The notes beneath the pieces are model-generated. The model had not been told where the DNA came from, searched no databases, and worked only from the letters and a program-made list of their open reading frames with translations. 20,859 bases of DNA from CAYWNK01 sp047639615 (GTDB taxonomy: Bacteria > Planctomycetota > UBA1135 > GCA-002686595): contig JBLIOL010000059.1 of the NCBI GenBank assembly GCA_047639615.1, positions 1 through 20,859 on the forward strand, in the 5' to 3' direction. A program made the position numbers and the translations under genes. This document shows, one piece after another, positions 15,201-20,859 of the stretch (positions are counted from its first letter, which is position 1; each line of letters starts with the position of its first letter).

Positions 15201-15258
15201 TTTGGAAGAATCCCATCGATTGATATGTGGGACCAAGTCTTGTCCCGCAGGCAAGCAT
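12232..15258 (-). CDS. PSCyt1-DUF1549-DUF1553 cytochrome protein B (PSD1 family)
   Basis: This 1008-residue protein has the planctomycete PSCyt1 / PSCyt2 (DUF1549) / PSD1 (DUF1553) architecture. A c-type heme motif CFTCH lies at residues 51-55 in VRPILSEFCFTCHGPD. The DUF1549 region follows (IRRASLDLTGLPPTLDEID, WLDVARYADTNGYSIDD) with a second motif CAQCH at 337-341 in KCAQCHDHKYDPI. Residues roughly 460-560 are an inserted jelly-roll-like module (VVFINGRRIAKVAPWMKPLS, GENTLRVDADNEGGAAG), similar to sugar-binding modules of glycosidases. The DUF1553 region occupies the C-terminal part (LTARVTVNRYWQMLMGKGIV, DFGSQGEWPSHPQLLDWLA, FDAPSRETCTVRRASTNTPL). Export is expected because of the heme motifs; the signal is weak and starts at either 15258 or 15216. 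Heme attachment to both motifs is predicted, not shown. The biochemical role of the family is unestablished. It is coupled to DUF1501 protein B. Confidence 0.9.
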   Translation of the reverse strand: MLACGTRLGPTYQSMGFFQIVALLGAVSNPTAVADGLDFSRDVRPILSEFCFTCHGPDQAQRQAKLRLDLADGALGARRGGPVIVPGNVEESELAYRVATEDEHDIMPPLEAKNPMSAEQIEILQRWIGEGATYASHWAFVPPSKTELPGEAGELGNPVDAFIHERLGEEGLVPADAASREALIRRASLDLTGLPPTLDEIDTFLADQEPRAFERLVDTLLLEPRTAERLALDWLDVARYADTNGYSIDDHRDMWAWRDWVIGAFAENKPYDEFLVEQLAGDLLPDATQGQLIATGFLRNAMNTHEGGTIPEEYRVASIIDQIDTVSTAFMGLTMKCAQCHDHKYDPITQREYYQLFDVFNQSSTGGEGGQNGNTAPTLALGKEWGMRAEVAAAYERRRSDLTTFLSQLFREQRLAWEADKAAGVVKLGAPVPLQTAHDTFSAALPQWVWAPEVSANDRIRVTHKFDLGELPSVAHLAISCDNSAVVFINGRRIAKVAPWMKPLSVNIATVLVEGENTLRVDADNEGGAAGLLVALVDGSNQAIWSTSKAWAFTRDEENAGSLAESGQMKELGAYGCAPWGLFGSATPTHEILALAEDERSYEHWRNLLPRFAATLSGPDKTLLNRQIAAVHGEYGLIDRTLKAQNASVMVMDSGQPRSTHVLVRGQYDQHGEAVTAGVPKLLATVDQEPVTDRLGLAKWLTRAEHPLTARVTVNRYWQMLMGKGIVGTTEDFGSQGEWPSHPQLLDWLAVSFVEHDWDVRWLLRTILLSSTYQQSSRFTEILLERDPANRLLARSSRYRLPAEFLRDGALQVAGLLSRRVGGPSVYPEQPAGLWRQVSHFGHPTFFSAQAFYASVGSDGYRRSMYTFWKRTAPPPGLTVFDAPSRETCTVRRASTNTPLQALTSLNEPQFVAASRALAKRILGSHPELDGQIDFGFRLCTGRHPQPAELKILRSAFRRNYEHFLGRPVQARALTESDAADASSLARSAAAGLLASTLLNLDETLTRP

Positions 15259-15374
15259 AGCGGGTCAGGGCCAGGTACGGAGCCGCGTTCGATTCTTCGG
15301 GTCGAATGGAGCCGTCGGACCCTGAATCCGTTCCAACCCAACCACGAGGAATACAGCACGGCTCCCAATCCTAG
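15259..15374 (-). other. Spacer between the two PSD1-DUF1501 pairs
   Basis: These 116 bp separate the stop of DUF1501 protein A from the start of PSD1 protein B. It is the longest gap in the minus-strand run, so an internal promoter for the second pair is possible. A short repeat TTCGA (15288-15292) / TCGAA (15302-15306) is too weak to call a terminator. Confidence 0.25.
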
Positions 15375-16793
15375 CTACGTAATGATCTCGTGGACCACGC
15401 GCGCATGCTCGACACCCGTTAGTCCCTGATCCAAACCTTGGAATTTGACCCGCAGCCGGTCGTGATCAATCCCCAACTGGTGCAGCAGGGTGGCGTGCAG
15501 GTCGCGCACGTGAACAGCGGAATCCGGAAGCGCGTTGTAGCCCAGCTCATCGGTTTCACCGTAGGTGGTGCCGCCCTTGAAGCCGCCCCCGGCCATCCAC
15601 ATGGAGAAGCCTTTGATGTGATGGTCGCGGCCGCTTCCCTGGGCCATCGGCGTGCGACCGAACTCTCCCCCCCAAATCACGATCGTGTCGTCAAGCATGC
15701 CGCGCTGCTTGAGATCGTGGACCAATGCTGCAGATGCTTGGTCGACTAGCCTCGCAGCCGTCGGCATGTCGCGCTGCAGGTTGCTGTGGTGATCCCAACC
15801 TCGGTGGTACAGCTGAATGAAGCGCACTCCCCGCTCTGCCATGCGTCGCGCCAAGAGGCAGTTGGCGGCGAAAGAGCCATCCGCACCCTCCGTCCCGTAC
15901 AGATCCATGATGTGCTTCGGCTCGTCTGACAGATCGGTGAGCTCCGGGACGCTGCTGTGCATGCGGAAGGCCATCTCGTACTGACTGATGCGCGCGGCGA
16001 TCTCCGGGTCCGAGACCGCATCGTTGCGCATGGCATTCAAGCGCTGGATGGCTGAAACAATGTCGCGCTGATCCTGCAGGCTCGCTCCCGCGGGCGCTCC
16101 CACATAGGACACGGGATCGCCGGTCGATCGAAACTTGACCCCCTGGAACTCGCTCGGCAGGTAAGCGGCTTGCCACTGGCGCGACGCGATCGGTTGCGCC
16201 TGGCCACCGCCAACCGAGGACAGCACGACGAAACCCGGCAAGTTATCGCTCTCGCTGCCGATGCCGTAGTTGATCCACGCTCCCATGCTCGGATGCCCAG
16301 GGATCCTGCTCCCGGTGTTGATGAACGTGTGCGCGGGGTCGTGGTTGATCTGCTCAGTGAGCATGGAGCGAACGATGGTCATGTCGTCCGCGATGCCAGC
16401 GATGTGCGGGAAGAATGCCGAGATCTCCTGACCTGACTGGCCGTGCCTCTGGAATTCAACCTGCGGCCCGCGGCAGGTCAGTTCCTGACCTTGCAACTGC
16501 GCGACCGGCTGCCCCATGGTCAGCGACTCGGGCATGGGCTTCCCGTCGAGCTCGGCGAGCTTTGGCTTATAGTCGAAGGACTCGAGGTGCGACGGTCCCC
16601 CGGCCATGTAGAGATAGATGACGCGCTTCGCCTTCGGTGCATGATGCAACGGGTTGACGATGCCGCGCCAGCGCCCATCGGACTGGGACGCCAAGAGGCT
16701 CTGGCTCAAAGGGGAATGGAGGGCGAACGCTCCGACGCCGGCCCCGCCGAGGCTCAGGAATTGACGACGTGTGTGAGGATTCAAGGCACTCAT
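15375..16793 (-). CDS. DUF1501 protein A (Tat-exported, alkaline-phosphatase-like fold)
   Basis: The 472-residue product has a textbook twin-arginine signal, TRRQFLSLGGAGVGAFALHS. The DUF1501 hallmarks follow: KRVIYLYMAGGPSHLESFDY, INHDPAHTFINTGSRIPGHP, LPGFVVLSSVGGG, FAANCLLARRMAERGVRFIQ, VIWGGEFGRTPMAQGSGRDH and FSMWMAGGGFKGGTTYGETD. The WGGEFGR and GRDHH blocks are likely to form the metal or active site, by analogy with the alkaline-phosphatase superfamily; no reaction is established for the family. Its ATG follows the TGA stop of PSD1 protein A after a single base, so coupled translation is very likely. The C-terminus LTGVEHARVVHEIIT aligns by eye with LTGVEKAHVVKAILT of the downstream paralogue, showing the two are homologous along their length. 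Confidence 0.92.
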   Translation of the reverse strand: MSALNPHTRRQFLSLGGAGVGAFALHSPLSQSLLASQSDGRWRGIVNPLHHAPKAKRVIYLYMAGGPSHLESFDYKPKLAELDGKPMPESLTMGQPVAQLQGQELTCRGPQVEFQRHGQSGQEISAFFPHIAGIADDMTIVRSMLTEQINHDPAHTFINTGSRIPGHPSMGAWINYGIGSESDNLPGFVVLSSVGGGQAQPIASRQWQAAYLPSEFQGVKFRSTGDPVSYVGAPAGASLQDQRDIVSAIQRLNAMRNDAVSDPEIAARISQYEMAFRMHSSVPELTDLSDEPKHIMDLYGTEGADGSFAANCLLARRMAERGVRFIQLYHRGWDHHSNLQRDMPTAARLVDQASAALVHDLKQRGMLDDTIVIWGGEFGRTPMAQGSGRDHHIKGFSMWMAGGGFKGGTTYGETDELGYNALPDSAVHVRDLHATLLHQLGIDHDRLRVKFQGLDQGLTGVEHARVVHEIIT

Positions 16794-16794
16794 C

Positions 16795-19700
16795 TCAATT
16801 CCTTGTCACGGTCTCGTGCAGGTTCAACACCGTTCGCGTCACGGCGGTCCAGGCGGCGACCTCGCGGACGTCGAGGTCGTCCGGCACAGCGTACTCCCCG
16901 ATGCTCTGCAGTGCGGTGGCATCGGCTCCGTTCGCTTCGTAGCGCGCACGCTTCTCGGCATAGAGCTGGGCCAGGACAGCGAGCTCGGCAGGCGTGGCCG
17001 ATCGCCCGACCGCCTGCCGCATGATCCAGGTCAGGCGTTCGGATTCTGATGCGCCACCTTCAAGCATGGCGCGGACCGCAAAAGCGCGAGCCGCCTCCAC
17101 GTAGGTGGGATCATTGAGCAACACCAAGGCCTGCAAAGGAGTGTTTGATATCGGCCGACGCGCCTCGCAGGACTCCCGGTTCGGAGCATCGAACGCGAGC
17201 AGACTAGGGTGCAAGAACGATCGCATCCAATACGTGTACATGCCGCGCCGGTAGAGGTCGTCCCCCATGCTCTGCACGTACTTGTGGGGATTGCCGACGC
17301 TCTTGTAGGAATCGGACCAATAGCCCGCCGGCTGGTAGGGCTTAACGCTAGGCCCGCCTAGCTCGGGAAGGAGCAAGCCACTGATGGCCAGGGCGTTGTC
17401 GCGAACGAACTCAGCCTGCAATCGATAGCGTGCCTGGCGTGCGTGCAGTCGATTGAGCGGGTCGATCGCGAGCTGTTCGGCCGACGGGGTGGAGCTCAGT
17501 TGGTAGGTCCGCGACGTCACCAGCAGCCGGACCATATGCTTCATGTCCCAGCCGGACTCGCGGAACTCAACGGCCAACCAATCGAGCAGTTCCGGGTGGC
17601 GCGGCCACTCACCCTGTGAGCCCAGATCGTTCAGGACATTGGAGAGTCCCTGGCCGAAGAAGAGGTACCACAGACGATTAACGAAGACGCGGGCCGTGAG
17701 CGGGTTGTCCGCGTCGAGGATCCACTTCGCGAGGTCTAGCCGTGTCAGGCGCTGCTCCTCACGAGCGTTCGGTTGTGGGAGGAAATGCGGTACTCCCGGC
17801 TCGACGATCTCGCCACTCGAGTCGAGCCAGTCACCCCGCGGCAGGATGCGTATAACCCGCGGCTCCACGGCACGGCTCACCATGGTATTCGTGCGCAACT
17901 TGTCGAGCTTGTCCCGTTCCCTCTCAGCCCGCGCCAGCTGCTCGCTCACCACGCGCAGCTCGGGCGGGTTGTGGGACACAATGTGAGCCCGCACGCGCGC
18001 GGTCTGCGCCTCGGTCCGCACACCGACGGGTGTCGCCACGGCCTCGATCAGCACGTCGTCCGTAAGCTCCCCCCCGAGCGCGGTGGCCGGGTCCCTTGAG
18101 AGCCCTACCCGGAACCTGCCAAGGTTGTGAAAGTCGCGCTCGGCTTCGTGGTAAAGGACGATCTCGAGCGACTCGCTCCGCCGCAAGGACTCTGGATGCT
18201 CGAGCCTGAACACCACAGTTCGTGCGGGGCTTGGTTGGCCATCGTCCTTGAAGACGGCCCAGCCGGTTTGAGCGTCGTCGTCGAGGGTCCCCTCTGCCGG
18301 CCAGGCAGCGCTGTGGACCACATTCGCCTCGACAGCAGTGAAGTTCAACCGCCGGCGGCCAGTGCCCTCCAGCACAAAGGCCTCGAAGCTCGACAGAACC
18401 GCGTTTCCGTTGCCGCGCGAGAAGCCGCCAAAACTCTCATGCGTCAGGACGTCGAGGCGCAGCGCGCCAACCACAATTTGCTCGAGCGGCAGGACTACGG
18501 TGTAGTTTTGCCGCTTGGTGCGCTTGCCGGTCGACAGGATCGAGCCGTCCGCCAGGACTTCCATGCTCGAGGCACCGCTCGAACTAGCCCTGGTCGGAAT
18601 CAGCAATTGCCAGTCGCTTGCCTTCGGCGCTTCGAGAGCCGTGGCTAGTCGGCGGAGGACCACATCACGCTCCTTTCGAAGCGACGTGAGCTGCTCCTCG
18701 TTCGCCTTCCACGCACGCACCTCCTCCGGCTGCGGCACATCGAGCATTGGAGGATAGTTGCCGGTGCTACGAGCGTTGCCGGAGTAGACCCCGACCTGGT
18801 CAAGGTCGGCGAAGAAAGCACCGAAGCTATAGAAGTCACGCGCCGTGAAGGGGTCGAACTTGTGGTCGTGACATTCTGCACAGCCCAGGGTCGCGCCCAT
18901 CCACACCTCGCTAGTCGTGCGAACCCGATCGGCGGTGTACTTGGTCAGATACTCTCCCGCTTGGGCGCCCCCCTCCCCGGTCACCTGATTGAGCCTGTTG
19001 TAGCCGCTGGCGATTTTTTGCTGAAGGTTCGCCTCCTCCAGTAAATCACCCGCCAGTTGCTCGGTCGTGAACTGGTCGAAACCCATATTGCTGTTGAAGG
19101 CAGCGATCACGTAGTCGCGGTATGGATAGATGTTCTGCTTATCGTCCGAGTGATAGCCCTGGGTATCAGCGAATCGCACCAGGTCCAGCCAATAGCTAGA
19201 CATCCGCTCTCCGTAGTGCTTTGAGGCCAGCAGCGAATCGACCAATCCGATATAGGCCTCGCGCGTGGGAGATTGCGCGAAGGCGTCGATCACCTCAGGT
19301 GTGGGCGGCAGGCCGGTCAGGTCGAAGTGCAGTCGGCGGACCAAAGTCACAGGATCCGCAACGCCGGCCGGCGAGACCCCGTGGGCTTGGAGGTTGGCGT
19401 GAATGAAGCGATCGACCACTCCCTCTAGCCCAGACTCCACCCGGACTTCAGGAGTCGCTGGCCGGGTCGGGGCGATAAACGCCCAATGTGACTGGTAGGT
19501 GGCACCCTGATCAATCCAGCGCCGAATCGTCTCGATCTCACTAGGTTCGAGCTGCTTGCCCTCCTCTGAGGGGGGCATTCTCTCCGACTCGTCGTGCGTC
19601 AACATGCGAGCCATGAGCGCACTCGCCTTGGCATCGCCTGGGACGATTGCGTTCGCCCCGCGCCGTTCGGCGACTGCGTTCCCGCGGACGTCCAGTCGCA

Positions 19701-19854
19701 GCTTGCCCTTGCGCGATTCGGCGTCAGGCCCGTGACAAGCGAAACAGTTGTCGGAGAGGATCGGCCGGATATCCCGGTTGAACATCAGCTCGTCTTCCGC
19801 CACGGCACCGGTCGTCAGCAGGGGGACAAGGAAGATAGGGATGAGCATGCGCAT
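16795..19854 (-). CDS. PSCyt1-DUF1549-DUF1553 cytochrome protein A (PSD1 family)
   Basis: The 1019-residue protein begins with a short Sec signal (MRMLIPIFLVPLLTTGAVAE) and a PSCyt1 domain with heme motif CFACH at residues 37-41 (IRPILSDNCFACHGPD). DUF1549 follows (LHFDLTGLPPTPEVIDAFAQ, YWLDLVRFADTQGYHSDDKQ) with the second heme motif CAECH at 325-329 in GCAECHDHKFDPF. A coiled segment (about residues 375-400, then again near 660-690) brackets a middle region unlike that of protein B: GALRLDVLTHESFGGFSRGN, LSSFEAFVLEG, TLDDDAQTGWAVFKDDGQPS. This resembles discoidin-like ligand-binding modules seen in many PSD1 proteins. The C-terminal DUF1553 part contains LTARVFVNRLWYLFFGQGLS and FDAPNRESCEARRPISNTPL. 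A GGAGG lies 10 nt before ATG 19854, supporting the start. The role is unknown; periplasmic electron transfer linked to polymer processing is a hypothesis. Confidence 0.92.
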   Translation of the reverse strand: MRMLIPIFLVPLLTTGAVAEDELMFNRDIRPILSDNCFACHGPDAESRKGKLRLDVRGNAVAERRGANAIVPGDAKASALMARMLTHDESERMPPSEEGKQLEPSEIETIRRWIDQGATYQSHWAFIAPTRPATPEVRVESGLEGVVDRFIHANLQAHGVSPAGVADPVTLVRRLHFDLTGLPPTPEVIDAFAQSPTREAYIGLVDSLLASKHYGERMSSYWLDLVRFADTQGYHSDDKQNIYPYRDYVIAAFNSNMGFDQFTTEQLAGDLLEEANLQQKIASGYNRLNQVTGEGGAQAGEYLTKYTADRVRTTSEVWMGATLGCAECHDHKFDPFTARDFYSFGAFFADLDQVGVYSGNARSTGNYPPMLDVPQPEEVRAWKANEEQLTSLRKERDVVLRRLATALEAPKASDWQLLIPTRASSSGASSMEVLADGSILSTGKRTKRQNYTVVLPLEQIVVGALRLDVLTHESFGGFSRGNGNAVLSSFEAFVLEGTGRRRLNFTAVEANVVHSAAWPAEGTLDDDAQTGWAVFKDDGQPSPARTVVFRLEHPESLRRSESLEIVLYHEAERDFHNLGRFRVGLSRDPATALGGELTDDVLIEAVATPVGVRTEAQTARVRAHIVSHNPPELRVVSEQLARAERERDKLDKLRTNTMVSRAVEPRVIRILPRGDWLDSSGEIVEPGVPHFLPQPNAREEQRLTRLDLAKWILDADNPLTARVFVNRLWYLFFGQGLSNVLNDLGSQGEWPRHPELLDWLAVEFRESGWDMKHMVRLLVTSRTYQLSSTPSAEQLAIDPLNRLHARQARYRLQAEFVRDNALAISGLLLPELGGPSVKPYQPAGYWSDSYKSVGNPHKYVQSMGDDLYRRGMYTYWMRSFLHPSLLAFDAPNRESCEARRPISNTPLQALVLLNDPTYVEAARAFAVRAMLEGGASESERLTWIMRQAVGRSATPAELAVLAQLYAEKRARYEANGADATALQSIGEYAVPDDLDVREVAAWTAVTRTVLNLHETVTRN

Positions 19855-19864
19855 GTTGTCGTCG

Positions 19865-19869
19865 CCTCC
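19865..19869 (-). promoter_or_regulatory. Ribosome binding site of PSD1 protein A
   Basis: The minus strand reads GAGGAGGCGACGACAAC before ATG 19854, giving a GGAGG core 10 nt from the start. The spacing is a little long but the match is good and fixes this start. Confidence 0.45.
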
Positions 19870-19928
19870 TCACTGCAGCCAACTACGAAGTGCGGGCGGA
19901 GCCCTGGCCAGTAAGGGGGATGAGGATT

Positions 19929-20859
19929 CTAGTCTTCCTGTAGCTCCAGAGTTGCCTCGGCAAAGGCCTTGCCGATCAGGGCCATCGTCTTGGCGCAACC
20001 GTAGTAGTGATAGGCTGCATTCGACGCACCCCGATTCCAAAACTCGCCCAACTCCGGCGAGGACAGCTTGGTCTCAATCTCGGCCAGTTCCTTAGACGTC
20101 TCTTTCTCGGTCAGTTCTCCGGCCGTGACCTTCTTCTGGAGCGTGCGCTTTCTCCCGTTCAAGCCCTCCCGCTGCTTCTGAACCCGGTCGAGAGGCATGT
20201 CCCAGCTCGGCGCGGTCTGCACCGCCAAGACATTGCCTCTGAACTCGCGAAGTGAAGCCGGTGCGGCCATCGCATCGCGAAAGTTCCCGTGGACGCCTCG
20301 ATATCTTTTTTCGACACTCTCGAGCGGTCCGTTGACACCCATCACACCAATTACGAAAGGTAGTTCGGGCGCTTTAAGATCCTTGCGAACATCGCGGATG
20401 AACATCGCCATCCACTCGCTGTACTTATCGTAGCCCCCTTTTCGATCACGGTTGGGGTAGACCTCGCGTGTGACTAGGTCGTTCCAACCCTGGAACCAAA
20501 CAAAGCCGGCGAGCTCAAAGCCCTGCTTCTCGTCGTAGCCCGGGTAGACACGCTCGATGTCCGCAAGCACGTGCTTCACGTGCTCGATCATGAGCCGATA
20601 GTAGACCCCGCTCGAAAGCTTGAGCTTGGCTCGTTCCTCCTTCAGATCGAGCCCGCGCTTCTCCATCGACACAACTTGGGAATCGTTGAGCTCATAGACA
20701 CCGGCCGAAGGCGAACGAAAGTCCGTATGCAAGGATTTACCGCCCCAGGCTGTCTTGATGATCAAGATGGGCTGCTGAAGCGCCTCCTGCATATAGATCC
20801 CAAAGGTGAACTCTGGGCCGATCTTCCCAGCACCCATCGCGGGGTCTGTTCTGGCGCCA
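19929..20859 (-). CDS. SASA-family esterase (partial, 5' end missing)
   Basis: The frame is open to the right edge: the codons before the ATG at 20837 read ARTDPA and continue into MGAGKIGPEFTFGIYMQEAL. The family's usual FGPE-type block is therefore internal and the true N-terminus, including any signal peptide and the nucleophile GQSN block, lies outside the window. About 309 residues are visible. They include IIKTAWGGKSLHTDF, the typical FVWFQGWNDL block, and the C-terminal NRGASNAAYHYYGCAKTMAL pattern common in planctomycete SASA proteins, where H in AAYHY is a plausible catalytic His. A Lys/Glu-rich helical segment lies between (VQKQREGLNGRKRTLQKKVT). The stop is 74 bp upstream of PSD1 protein A on the same strand, which suggests an esterase-PSD1-DUF1501 operon. 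The substrate is unknown; carbohydrate esters are the family's usual targets. Confidence 0.85.
   Translation of the reverse strand, partial: GARTDPAMGAGKIGPEFTFGIYMQEALQQPILIIKTAWGGKSLHTDFRSPSAGVYELNDSQVVSMEKRGLDLKEERAKLKLSSGVYYRLMIEHVKHVLADIERVYPGYDEKQGFELAGFVWFQGWNDLVTREVYPNRDRKGGYDKYSEWMAMFIRDVRKDLKAPELPFVIGVMGVNGPLESVEKRYRGVHGNFRDAMAAPASLREFRGNVLAVQTAPSWDMPLDRVQKQREGLNGRKRTLQKKVTAGELTEKETSKELAEIETKLSSPELGEFWNRGASNAAYHYYGCAKTMALIGKAFAEATLELQED

Noticed and set aside
1..20859. Search by eye for CRISPR arrays, tRNA or rRNA genes, insertion sequences, integrases, toxin-antitoxin pairs, secondary-metabolite genes and sulfatases.
   Set aside because: No regular repeats, cloverleaf-like segments, transposase motifs or other hallmarks were found. 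DUF1501 resembles sulfatases by fold only; no sulfatase C/S-x-P-x-R signature was seen.

Overview
The window looks like chromosomal DNA from a GC-rich member of the Planctomycetota, or less likely the Verrucomicrobiota. The case rests on gene content. There are two PSCyt1/PSCyt2-DUF1549/PSD1-DUF1553 cytochrome proteins, each followed by a DUF1501 protein, plus sialate-O-acetylesterase-like (SASA) proteins, a PDZ/DUF6288-like protein and an FAD_oxidored-family protein. This combination is greatly expanded in those phyla. No rRNA, tRNA, CRISPR array, transposase or phage gene was recognised, and the high-GC codon usage looks uniform by eye.

Layout, left to right. (1) Positions 1-600, minus: 5' part of an exported PDZ-containing, probably DUF6288, protein running off the left edge. 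It is divergent from (2) a secreted SASA-type esterase (842-2782, plus). (3) Minus-strand pair: an FAD-dependent oxidoreductase (6099-4498), then an exported C69 peptidase (4375-2828). (4) Divergent from that pair, a 728-residue exported alpha/beta hydrolase with long beta-rich C-terminal domains (6314-8500, plus). (5) Convergent to it, a PhyH-type Fe(II)/2-oxoglutarate dioxygenase (9343-8546, minus), the only complete gene without an export signal. (6) A secreted carboxypeptidase-regulatory-like protein carrying two lysine/arginine-rich low-complexity islands (9505-10746, plus). (7) A minus-strand directon of five genes reading leftward from the right edge: partial SASA esterase, PSD1 protein A, DUF1501 protein A, PSD1 protein B, DUF1501 protein B. 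Within each PSD1-DUF1501 pair the genes are 1-2 nt apart.

How the genes may work together (inference). Nearly every product is sent across the membrane: Sec signals on most, twin-arginine signals on both DUF1501 proteins, and c-type heme motifs on both PSD1 proteins. The content fits periplasmic or surface breakdown of a decorated polymer, with esterases removing acyl groups and PSD1/DUF1501 pairs doing an undetermined linked job. The two PSD1 proteins carry different non-catalytic insertions, which suggests the tandem pairs handle different ligands. The substrate cannot be read from the sequence.

I see no sign of a defence, mobile or RNA-based novel system. The most unusual items are the cationic islands in the 413-residue secreted protein, the fused alpha/beta hydrolase with an A-R-S-R-G nucleophile elbow and an in-frame Lys/Glu tail just beyond its stop, and the tandem PSD1-DUF1501 pairs.
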